In this document: in pieces, positions 19,475-27,149 of the stretch
Layout of the letters: each line of letters opens with the position of its first letter
Position numbering within the stretch: the first letter of the stretch is position 1
Assembly: GCA_002179805.1 (NCBI GenBank)
Contig: NAVB01000022.1
Span: 1 to 27,149, forward strand
Reading direction: 5' to 3'
Length of the DNA stretch: 27,149 bases
Source: Acanthamoeba lenticulata
Lineage: Eukaryota; Discosea; Longamoebia; Acanthamoebidae
Notes under the pieces: generated by a model
Databases searched by the model: none
Seen by the model: only the letters and a program-made list of their open reading frames with translations
What the model was told of the DNA's origin: nothing
Position numbers and translations under genes: made by a program

Positions 19475-20693
19475 TTATTCCTGGTGGGGATGCACGGCAG
19501 CGGGCACGGCCTGCACGGCTTGGTCGGGTTGCCACGTTGGGATGAGCGAGTAGACAAAGGGCAGGAACAGGTTCTCCAGCTCGCGCCACAGGCCCACACG
19601 CTGCGCCGCCGCCACCGCTGGCGGCTGAGCCTCGGTCGTGGCGGCGGCGGCGACGGCTGGGGCAGCCTCCTGGCCCTCACCTTGCTGCTGTTGCTGCTGA
19701 GGCTGCTGAGGCTGGTCGTCTACTCGCTGCTCCGCTGGCGCAACGACCGGTACCGCGGCGGCGCGGCGGAGCGTGAATCGGATCGCGGGAATGAGGCCCA
19801 TATGATACCTGCGTGGCGTCACGGATGAGAATTGCGACGTAAGAAAATGGGCACGTTGATACAAACACAAACACAGATGAGGGTCGTACAAGTAGATGAC
19901 AAAGGCGCCAAAGGAGAGGATGGCCAGACGGGTGGATCCGCCGCCCTGGGAGAAGATGTAGATGATGACTACTAGCTTGAGCATCAGCATCCAGTTCTGG
20001 CGACCGAGGAAGCCCGGTCCGGCTGGTTGCTGTGGTTGCGCGGGCGCCGGGGGCGCCGGGGCCGCTGCGGGCTGTGGAAACGCGGGTCCGTCGGGAATGG
20101 CAGCGGCGGCCGGGCGAGCAAAGGGTGGCTGCATGCCATTACCAGGCACATATCTCGGGTGAGGCTGCCCGTGGATGGCCGGGAGCTGATGAGGAACCGC
20201 GACGGGTGAGCCAAAGCCTGCCGGAGCTGACCTTCGCAACTCCTTTGGGGGGGAAGGGGGCAAAAAGTATTATTGAATTATTCTTTCGTAGTGGTGCAGA
20301 TGACGGGAAGTACCGGCTGCGCCTGAATTCTGTTTACAGTTGGTGATGGAATGCCCGAAGTGGACGAGGAAAGGGTAGGAGGGAGAACAAGATGCACGGT
20401 TTGCGTAGCGCTGATGTCATACTGCAAAGAATATGAGACGGTGCTCTGCCCACGCAAAAAAGAGGGCTGGGAGGCACCTTGCTGGTGGTGATGAGTTGAG
20501 CAAGAGACTGCGCATCATCATTCAAGAGACGGCCAGCAAAAATAAGCTTCTGCTGCGCAGGGTTCGGGTGGGAGGGATAGCTGCGTTGCAGTTCCCCCTT
20601 GAGATCACCAACGGTCGCCGTATTCGCTAAAAGAATCGGGAAATCCTTTGCTTGCCCCGCATTCTTCACCAAAAGTCGAATCTCGCTCGTCAT
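19475..20693 (-). CDS. HERPUD1: HERPUD-like ubiquitin-domain ER membrane protein
   Basis: Exons 20693-20478, 20421-20338, 20242-19890 and 19808-19475 give 328 residues, all joins in frame. Residues 1-92 form a ubiquitin-like domain (SEIRLLVKNAGQAKDFPI to YDISATQTVHLVL, with QQKLIFAGRLLND in the middle). A Pro/Ala-rich linker follows, then a hydrophobic hairpin (about 185-218, NWMLMLKLVVIIYIFSQ and RLAILSFGAFVIYLYHM). The latter matches human VMGATVVMYLHHVGWFP in layout. A Gln-rich stretch and a conserved-looking C-terminal patch (LWRELENLFLPFVYSLIP) correspond to the human C-terminal segment FKTFFASLLP. Known: HERPUD proteins recruit ERAD components around HRD1 in the ER membrane and are induced by unfolded-protein stress. 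No ER-stress element was identified in the 261-bp upstream gap. Orthology to HERPUD1 rather than HERPUD2 is not resolved. Confidence 0.83.
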
Positions 20694-20954
20694 TGTGGAA
20701 AGAAGTCAATGTCTGGTTGTCTTTTCTTACTGTACACGCGCTCGCTACTTCTTCGGCTGAATGTTGTTTGTCTGGTTCTTCTGTCTGGGCCTCTTTTCTG
20801 TTTCTGCCCCGATGACGTCACCACGTGCCATTGTCGACACATACCTCTTCCGCGCCAAAAAACAGATTTTTTTTAAAAATAGATTCTTCTGCCAAATGGT
20901 CTTGTACAAGACCCTCTTCAGGGTCCGAGGGGAAGAAATCCTTGGGGTAGGTTT
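20694..20954 (-). promoter_or_regulatory. Promoter region of the HERPUD-like gene
   Basis: 261 bp between the methyltransferase stop and the HERPUD start, both genes on the minus strand. It contains a palindromic tgacgtca (about 20814-20821), the classic CRE/ATF site, which is of interest because bZIP factors drive HERPUD in animals. Otherwise nothing was recognised. Confidence 0.4.
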
Positions 20955-22315
20955 TTAGTCGAGGAAAGGAATGGAAAGAGGAAGTTTGTAGAGGGCCAGC
21001 TGCTCGCTGGCCACGTCATTCCATATTCCAAGCGGCGTTGGCATCGAAAAGGGCGGGTCCATTACGTTCATCGCCTCATAGCCACCTGCAAACAAAAAGT
21101 TGTAGTACGATGCATTAGCGCGTTGAGAGCGTGCTAGCTCCTCGCCATGACGAAGAAGAGGAATGTCTCTCCGCACCAAAAGCGACGTCCTTGTTGGGTG
21201 CGCCTGGGTGATGGGTGAGCAGCAGGTAGCGCGACCCGCTGAGGTTGAAGTTGCGCAGTACTCGCCTCTTGGCCTCGTGTGGGATGTGCTGAAGAAACTC
21301 ACGCGTCACGACGAGGTCCCATCCCTTGCTCCAGTCGTGTCGGTTGGTCGGGTAGTCCTGGATGGCCTGCAGCACGACGCTGTCCATAAAGTCGTATCCA
21401 TCGACCACGTCGGCGCGATAGAACTGGAAGACATGGGGCTGCTTGGCTTTCCACTTCTTACGCGACTCATCGATGTTTCCTTGCACGATGTCCACACCTG
21501 GCCCGTGTTGTCCAGTTGAACGTCAGCGATGGGCGAGCTCGAGAAAAAGGGAGGGAAGGAGACGCACCGACATAGGTGACGTTGAGGGCTTCAAAGTCGA
21601 TGAGAGGCATCCACGTGAACGTGCCGCACGGCGCATCAAGCATGGTCCGGATGCCGTACTCGCGGATGATCTGCTCGATGGCCGCTCGCGCGTTCTTGGA
21701 CGCCTCGAGCGTGCTCCCTGGGCCACTCCTGTTTTTTTTTATTTTGATATTATTTTAGAGAAGAATAATAGAAATATATTATTTATATTTATGGTAAAAG
21801 ATATTAATTAAGAAAGTAAGCCAAAGAAAGTGATGAAGTAGTGCCGGGTGGTGGGAGTCGTTGCCTGTCCTCCTTGCCCCACTCGTAGTTGCTCCAAATC
21901 TTTTCAAAGACCTCTTTTCGTTGGCCTCGGGAGGGGTCAAGCCTGTTCATAGCGAACACATAATCAACATGTAAAACTTTGTTGGCGGTTGAAGACAATG
22001 GTATGTGCGCACGTACCTTTCGAGCTCCGCGAGGGCCTGCTGGAGCCTTCGCTCGGCGCGCTCCGCTCGCTCAGCGTTGTAGTCCTCACCGCTGGAGTGG
22101 TGGGCGAGGAAGTGCCGCTCGCGCTCCACTTCTCGTTGAGCAGCGGCCACTTCATCTTCGGGTCCCAGGCCGGCACCATTTTTGTCCTCCAGGCGGTGCA
22201 CGGCAGAAAGGAGCTGTCCCATCTGCAGGCTTATGTTCATAAAGTAAAACAGGAGAACGACGTTCATAATGACTAGCCACAAAAGGCCAAGCGTCCATCC
22301 TTTTCGCCACTGCAT
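20955..22315 (-). CDS. Membrane-anchored SAM-dependent methyltransferase
   Basis: Exons 22315-22017, 21942-21865, 21728-21568, 21497-21177 and 21085-20955 give 329 residues. Residues 7-31 (GWTLGLLWLVIMNVVLLFYF) form a single signal-anchor helix, followed by a charged coiled-coil stem (about 35-100, EVERERHFLAHHS and AERRLQQALAELER). The catalytic domain starts with FEKIWSNYEWGKEDRSGPGS and has motif I at 157-162 (LDAPCGT), an acidic residue after strand 2 (YVGVDIV), LVVTREFLQHIP, and SGSRYLLLTHHPGAPNKDV, then FGGYEAMNVMDPPFSMP. This is the class I fold found in several bacterial and protist methyltransferases that begin with a YxxNxWG-type segment. The short N-tail, anchor and stem suggest type II topology, perhaps Golgi. 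The substrate is unknown. Exon 2 ends at a GC donor. The start is not certain; upstream frame is open for a few more codons. Confidence 0.8.
21729..21864 (-). other. GC-AG intron in the methyltransferase gene
   Basis: This 136-nt intron is the longest in the window. Its sense strand begins AG|GCAACG (21864-21863 as GC) and ends in aaaaaacag at 21729. No GT lies at a usable position: only the GC donor joins EWGKEDR to SGPGSTLEAS in frame, matching the family. The intron is strongly AT-rich, unlike the flanking exons. Confidence 0.7.
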
Positions 22316-22712
22316 CTGTGTGAACACCTGCACGTTTCGAACAAGGCGGGCATCTTGATGTTAGTGGCAACTCACGGGCCTTCACCTTTTTGCCCACGTA
22401 CCGGCAGGAGAGAAGAAGAAGAAGAAAGGGGGCGAGTGAGGCGGAAGAAACAACTTTGGTGGGCAGGGACGTGGTCGTTGTGAACGTCAACGGGGTGGGG
22501 GAGTTATGTGGGGATTGATACCATGTTTTTGTCGACAGATTGTCTTCGCTCACTATTTTTGTACAATTTGTTGGTAAAACTGTTGGTAAAACACTGGCTA
22601 AGAAGAACCAGGGAGATAGTACACCTGGTGACTAGTTGAAGGAGCATTTTAGTGTGGTTCAAAATGGTCAGGAAGACACAGGGATTGATCATCATTTTTA
22701 TGAACATGATCA
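22316..22712 (-). promoter_or_regulatory. Intergenic region upstream of the methyltransferase, possible 5'-UTR intron
   Basis: 397 bp between the receptor-kinase stop and the methyltransferase ATG, both minus strand. A likely 5'-UTR intron is visible on the minus strand, from a gtacgt donor near 22402 to an acceptor after catcaag near 22352, with ctaac shortly before it. A CTT run (22409-22427) precedes the donor. No other gene is supported; the remaining open frames lack family likeness. Confidence 0.4.
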
Positions 22713-25700
22713 TCACACGGTTTCTGCTGGCGGCTGCTGATCAGCATCGGCAGAGCCCAGTTGCTGGTGGAGGAAGGCCACCACGCGCGCCATGGAGGGT
22801 CGTTTCTCGGGCCGCGCGTGCCAGCATTTGCGCATCAGCCGGGCCAGCGGCTCCGGGCAGTCGGCGGGCACCGGCGGCCGGGCGCCGTCCAGCACGGCCA
22901 ACGTCACGCCCACAAAGTCGCGCGAGTCGACGGCAGCGCCGCTGCCGCTGCCGTTGCCGCCCACGAAAATGGGTTGCGTGCGGCGCGTCACGACCTGCCA
23001 GAGGACGATGCCAAACGAGTACAGGTCGGCGCGCTCGTCGTACTGCTCGCCGCGAATGACCTCTGGCGCGGTCCAGCACGGCGTGCCGCAGCGGGTCATG
23101 GTGGTGTTGTTCTCCTCCTTGATCCGCGCAAAGCCAAAGTCGGCCACCTTGCAGTTCCAGTTCTCGTCCACGAGCAGGTTGGAGGGCTTGACGTCGCGGT
23201 GGACGATCACCGGCCGCAGGGCGTGGAGGTAGTTGAGTCCCAGCGCGGCCGACAGGAGCAGCCGCAGCCGGCGATGCCACGAGAGCCGCACGGTCCCGTC
23301 GGCCAGCACGTCGCGCAGGCTGCCGCGCCGTACAAACTCGGTCACGATGCACAGGTGAGGCTGCCGCACGCACGCGCCGATGAAGAGGACGATGTTGGGG
23401 TGGTGCAGCGCCGCGAGCAGGGCCACCTCGGCCCGGAACTCGAGCAGGCAACGCTCGGTGAGCCGCTGCTGGAGGAACCGCTTGACCGCGACCTCGACTC
23501 CCTTCCAGCGGCCGCGGTACACGACGCCGTACGAGCCGAGGCCGACCTGTGCGCCCAGCTGCAGCTCTCGGTGGTCGATCACCCAGCGGCACAGGTTGGC
23601 CGAGGCCAAGACCGCGTCTTCCATACGGAGCTGCGACCCCGCCGATCCCAGGCTGTCGTCGCCCTCGTCCTGGCTCTCGCCTCCTCCGACGCAGCTGTCG
23701 CTGCTCGTGAGCCCGGTCGGTCCAGACTTAAGGTGGCTGCTGACGCGGCCGCGGTGGTGCCCGTCGAGGGCGTCGCTGTCGTGCAGCGGAGCCGCCACAC
23801 CGTGAAAGACGCGGCCCTTGAGGCCGGGCACCTGCAACTCGTACAGCAGCGCCGAGCCGTGCCGCAGGCTGACCTTGCCCAGGCAGACGACATCCCGGCG
23901 GAGCTCCTGGGCCAGGGTCCGCGCGCCCGTTTGCTGCGTCTGCTGCGCCGACGTCGAACCTGTGGCGGTCATCGTCGAGTGTGCCGTGGCCACGTCGGCC
24001 GCGTCCGAGGCAACTGCCGCGGCGAGGAGGCGCGCGTGGGCGGCCTGGGTCAGGACGATCTGGCCTCCGTGCGCCAGGGCCGTGATCCGGGCTGCCATGT
24101 CGACGACGGGCCCGGTGTAGCTCACGCGCTGCGTCAGCGGGTGGCGCACGGTCTTGGCGGGCCCGAGGTGCACGCCCATCCGCACACGAAGGCCCCGGAA
24201 CACCACACTGGCGGGTCGGAGGGAAAGTGAGATACAACGAAAAGAACGAAAGCGGAAGAAGAGCGAAACACGAACCGGTCATCGGGGCCCCAGTCCACGG
24301 CGGCCGCGGGGTGTTGGAGGAGGGCCTCGGGCCAAGGGGCCTTGAGAAGGGCCAGCTGGACGTCGCTGCACCAGGCCAGCGCGTCGACCACATGGCCAAA
24401 GGCCAGGCAGAAGGCGCCCTCGCCGCTGCCGCCCCCGGCTTCGTCGACGCCGGCGCCGTCATCGACGTCAAAGTCTCCTTTGTCCTGCTGATGGACGACC
24501 TCGTAGCCGTGGTGCCGGCCGAGCGCCTCGCGCAGGATCGCGTTGTGGAGAAGCGTCGCGTCGCGCATAGCCTCGGCGTCATGCTCCCAGAGGGAGGCAG
24601 CGCGGGTGACGTCCGCAAACACGATCGCCACGCTGTCGCCCTCTGGCGCCCCAGCCGCGCCGGCCTCCGCCGGCCGCCTGGCGCGGCGGCCGTCCGATGA
24701 CAGCAGCGGTGAGGACAACGAGGACCGTGTGGCGCCGCCTCCGGCTGAGGCCGAGTCGGTATGCATGGAGGAAAGGCGCGTCATGATCTCGAGAAACGTC
24801 GGGCGCACGGCCGGGTCGACGTGCCACGCGCTCGTGATCAGCGCGACAAAGTCGTCCGGGCACAGCCCGGTCGTGTCGGCCGGCAGCGGCGGCCGGCGGC
24901 CGTCCCGGAGCACCGCCACCGCCACGCCCGGCGGGCTGCAAGTACGCAAGCAAGCGCGAGGGTCAGCTCAAGTCAAAGTCAAAGTCAAGGCCGAGAGGCA
25001 AGGCGGGGCCGTACCTGAGGCCGGGATAGGGCTGGTCGCGCGTGAGGAGCTCCCAGAGGATGATGCCAAAGGCGTAGACGTCGGCCTTGGCGTAGTCCAC
25101 GTTGGGCGACTCGTCGAGGACCTCGGGCGCCATCCACTGGATGCTGCCCACGACCCGGAAGCAGCCGCCGCCGCTTCCGCCGCCATGGTTGGGCGACGTC
25201 TTGCGCGAGGACGAGTGGTTGGCCTTGGACTCCTTGGAGGCCTTGAACTGGGTCAGCCCAAAGTCAGAGACCTTGAGGTTCCACTTGGAGTCGAGCAGGA
25301 GGTTGAGGGACTTGAGGTCGCGGTGGACGATGCCCGACGAGTGGAGGAAGTGCATCCCCTTGGAGGCCTGGTAGGCCATCTTGGCCTTCATCGCGAACGG
25401 CAGCTCCACGACCAGCTCGTTGTGGAGCAGCTGTTGCGTTGTGCGACAAGCGGGGGTCAGCGCGGCGGCCCACACAGCGCAGGGCAGGGATGGAAAGCGG
25501 CGGCCGTACGTCGTAGAGGGAGCCCAGGGCCATGAACTCCATGACGATGCACATGCGGGGCGGCTTGGTCGACGCCGCCATGAAGAGCACCACGTTCGGG
25601 TGCCGCAGCGCCGTCATCACCCGCACCTGCCACGACAATTATTAGAATCATTATTTTAATCGTAAAATAGAAAATAAATTTTAAAGTTTATTTATAATTT

Positions 25701-27149
25701 TATAATTTTTCAAAAGAAATTGAAAGATACCTCGGATTTGAAGCTCTTCTCCATGTCCTTGGTGACCTTGTCGGCGGCGATGACCTTGACGGCCACCTCG
25801 GTGCCCTTCCACATGGCCTTGTGGACCTGCCCGAAGCCGCCCACGCCCAGCAGGCTGCCGATCTCGAGCTCGTTGTAGTCGATCTCCCAGTCGTCGTTCA
25901 CCCGACCCTCGCGCAGCCCGGCGGCGATCAGCGCCGCCAGCGCCACGCAGCAGGCCAGGACCGTCACCGGAAGCGCGACCGCTGCGAGCGTCCAACATCA
26001 CCGCCATCATCGTCATCAGATCAGGCACGGGCCCGTCAAGAGAGAAGAAGAAGAAGAAGAAGAAGGTGCGAACCGAGCGAGATGATCAGGGCCAGATTCG
26101 AGCCCGCGGCCTGCGCGCTGTCGGCGGCGCGCTCGCAGTACGGGCCGGCGCGCCCGGCCGCGCATACGCACACGTTGGCCATGCATGCCCCCGCGTCGGA
26201 GCACAGGCGGCCCTCGTGGATGCAGCCGTAGAGGTCGCTCACCGGCGCCCCGTCGCAGGTGAAGTTGGCCATCTGCTCGAGCAGCCGCTGGCGGAGCCCC
26301 GGCTGGCGCGAGGCCAGGACGAAGCCCTGCCTGTGGATTTGGGCAGAAAGTCAAGAGCCAGCGTGCGGGCAACGAGCCGGGCCTCATGGGGTTGTGGGCG
26401 GACCTATGGGCGATCTCCTGGGACTCGGCGCTGGTCTGGGTCCAGTAGAAAAAGGCCGCGAGCGAGCGCGCCTTGGAGCAGTCCTCCATGCGGCGGTTGA
26501 GGTAAATGAAGGACCCGAAGGTGGCCAGCGGCCAGCCGCCGCGGTCGGCCCCGCGGAGCAAGATCCCGCCATAGACCGGCTCGACCCCGCTGGCCGCCGC
26601 GTCGGCGAAATAGGCGTCGATGGCCACCTGGAGCGACGTCGTGTTGGCCCGGACCACCGTCACCGCAGACGATGCCCCATCGCCGGTCCGCAGGGCCAGG
26701 CTGGCCGCTTTCAGGGCTGGCGTCTGCGATCACCGGTAAGCGGGCGTCAGCACATGGTCTTATGCAGGGCGCTGGGCTGCGCGTACGAGGAGGATGTCGT
26801 TGCGGTTGACAAAGGCAAAGCTGTAGTTGGTGGCCACGAGAGCCGCGGACAGGTCTGCTTGGGCGTCGACCACGACGGCGGCACCCGAGCGGTTGTCGGC
26901 CGTGATGGGCAGGTCGGTCTGCAACGTGGCCCCAACGCGCGCGTCAAAGGCCGGGACCGTGGCGCTGAGCGCGGTGGTCGCCAGCAGCGTGATGGCCGAT
27001 TGAACGGACAGGTTCACCACACGGATGGCCTGCGCGGGCAGCCGGGCGGCGACCTCGTCCACATTCAGCGCGCGGATGCGCTCGTCGTCCCACATCGTGA
27101 TCTCCCTGCGGCCCTCCGCGATGAGCTTCCGCCGGCGGATAAAACGGGG
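22713..27149 (-). CDS. Receptor: PstS-like domain, EGF-like, TM, kinase, cyclase-like, kinase (5' end outside window)
   Basis: Exons: 27149-26787 (partial), 26723-26404, 26330-26074, 25981-25731, 25626-25510, 25430-25015, 24935-24276, 24207-22713; 1,292 residues in one frame to TGA. Order: (1) part of a PstS-like binding domain (EITMWDDERIRALN, WPLATFGSFIYLNRR, RSLAAFFYWTQTSAESQ); (2) a Cys-rich EGF-like module (CSDAGACMANVCVCAAGRAG); (3) a membrane helix (ALIISLAVALPVTVLACCVA); (4) a TKL-type kinase with GVGGFGQVHKA, EVAVKVI, HRDLKSLN, DFGL and MAPEV; (5) a class III cyclase-like domain (VAIVFADVTRAASLWE; YTGPVVDMAARITALAHGG); (6) a second TKL-type kinase with GLGSYGVVYRG, EVAVKRF, HRDVKPSN, DFGF and TAPEV. 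Both kinases keep the Lys, HRD and DFG residues, so look active. The cyclase deviates at a metal Asp and the transition-state Asn. Cyclases flanked by two kinase domains are, as I recall, characteristic of Acanthamoeba. Ligand unknown. The first exon start and signal peptide are off the right edge. Confidence 0.9.

Noticed and set aside
20761..20958. Small plus-strand gene between the HERPUD-like and methyltransferase genes
   Set aside because: 65 codons, Phe-rich, no family likeness, and it lies where the minus-strand promoter must be.
22761..24230. Plus-strand open frame of 489 codons opposite the receptor kinase
   Set aside because: The minus strand carries unmistakable kinase and cyclase motifs; the plus frame has none and reflects GC-rich codon use.
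22713..27149. Bacterial origin or contamination suggested by PstS-like and TspO-like sequences
   Set aside because: Both are split by spliceosomal introns of local type and lie among eukaryotic genes; the PstS-like part is fused in frame to kinases.

Overview
The window is nuclear DNA of a GC-rich protist with many short spliceosomal introns (mostly 55-105 nt). Introns interrupt every gene except one. The gene content fits a free-living amoebozoan, most probably Acanthamoeba or a close relative: a receptor with two kinase domains around a cyclase domain, an actin-binding WH2 protein, TspO, HERPUD, LEO1, FANCM and BCS1. The organism name is an inference. All exon joins were made by hand from reading frame, GT/AG sites and family knowledge, and each joined frame was checked for length and phase.

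Layout. (1) 51-943, minus: 5' part of a BCS1-like mitochondrial AAA chaperone gene that leaves the window on the left. (2) 1164-10504, plus, divergent from it: an 18-exon gene for a FANCM/Hef/Mph1-type DNA translocase of about 2,700 residues, with a complete superfamily 2 helicase, a very long disordered middle, an ERCC4-like domain that has lost its nuclease residues, helix-hairpin-helix motifs and RG-rich tracts at both ends. (3) 10911-13102, plus: a TMEM14-like four-helix membrane domain fused to about 500 residues of charged LEA-like repeats. (4) 13342-14169, plus: an unrecognised protein with about seven membrane segments. (5) 14329-15151, plus: a poorly resolved gene with beta-propeller-like pieces.

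From 15182 to the right edge every gene is on the minus strand. In order of increasing coordinate they are LEO1 (PAF1 complex), a one-exon WH2/thymosin-repeat protein, TspO, a HERPUD-like ubiquitin-domain ER protein, a membrane-anchored SAM methyltransferase, and a large 5'-partial receptor gene. The receptor encodes, in order, a PstS-like ligand-binding domain, an EGF-like module, a membrane helix, kinase 1, a class III cyclase-like domain and kinase 2.

These are mostly unrelated housekeeping and signalling genes packed at 30-400 bp spacing; there is no operon. Two themes deserve attention: the unusual fusions (TMEM14 with LEA-like repeats; PstS, kinase, cyclase and kinase in one receptor) and the splice donors, most of which carry C at intron position +4. 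No tRNA, rRNA, transposon, CRISPR array or viral gene was recognised.
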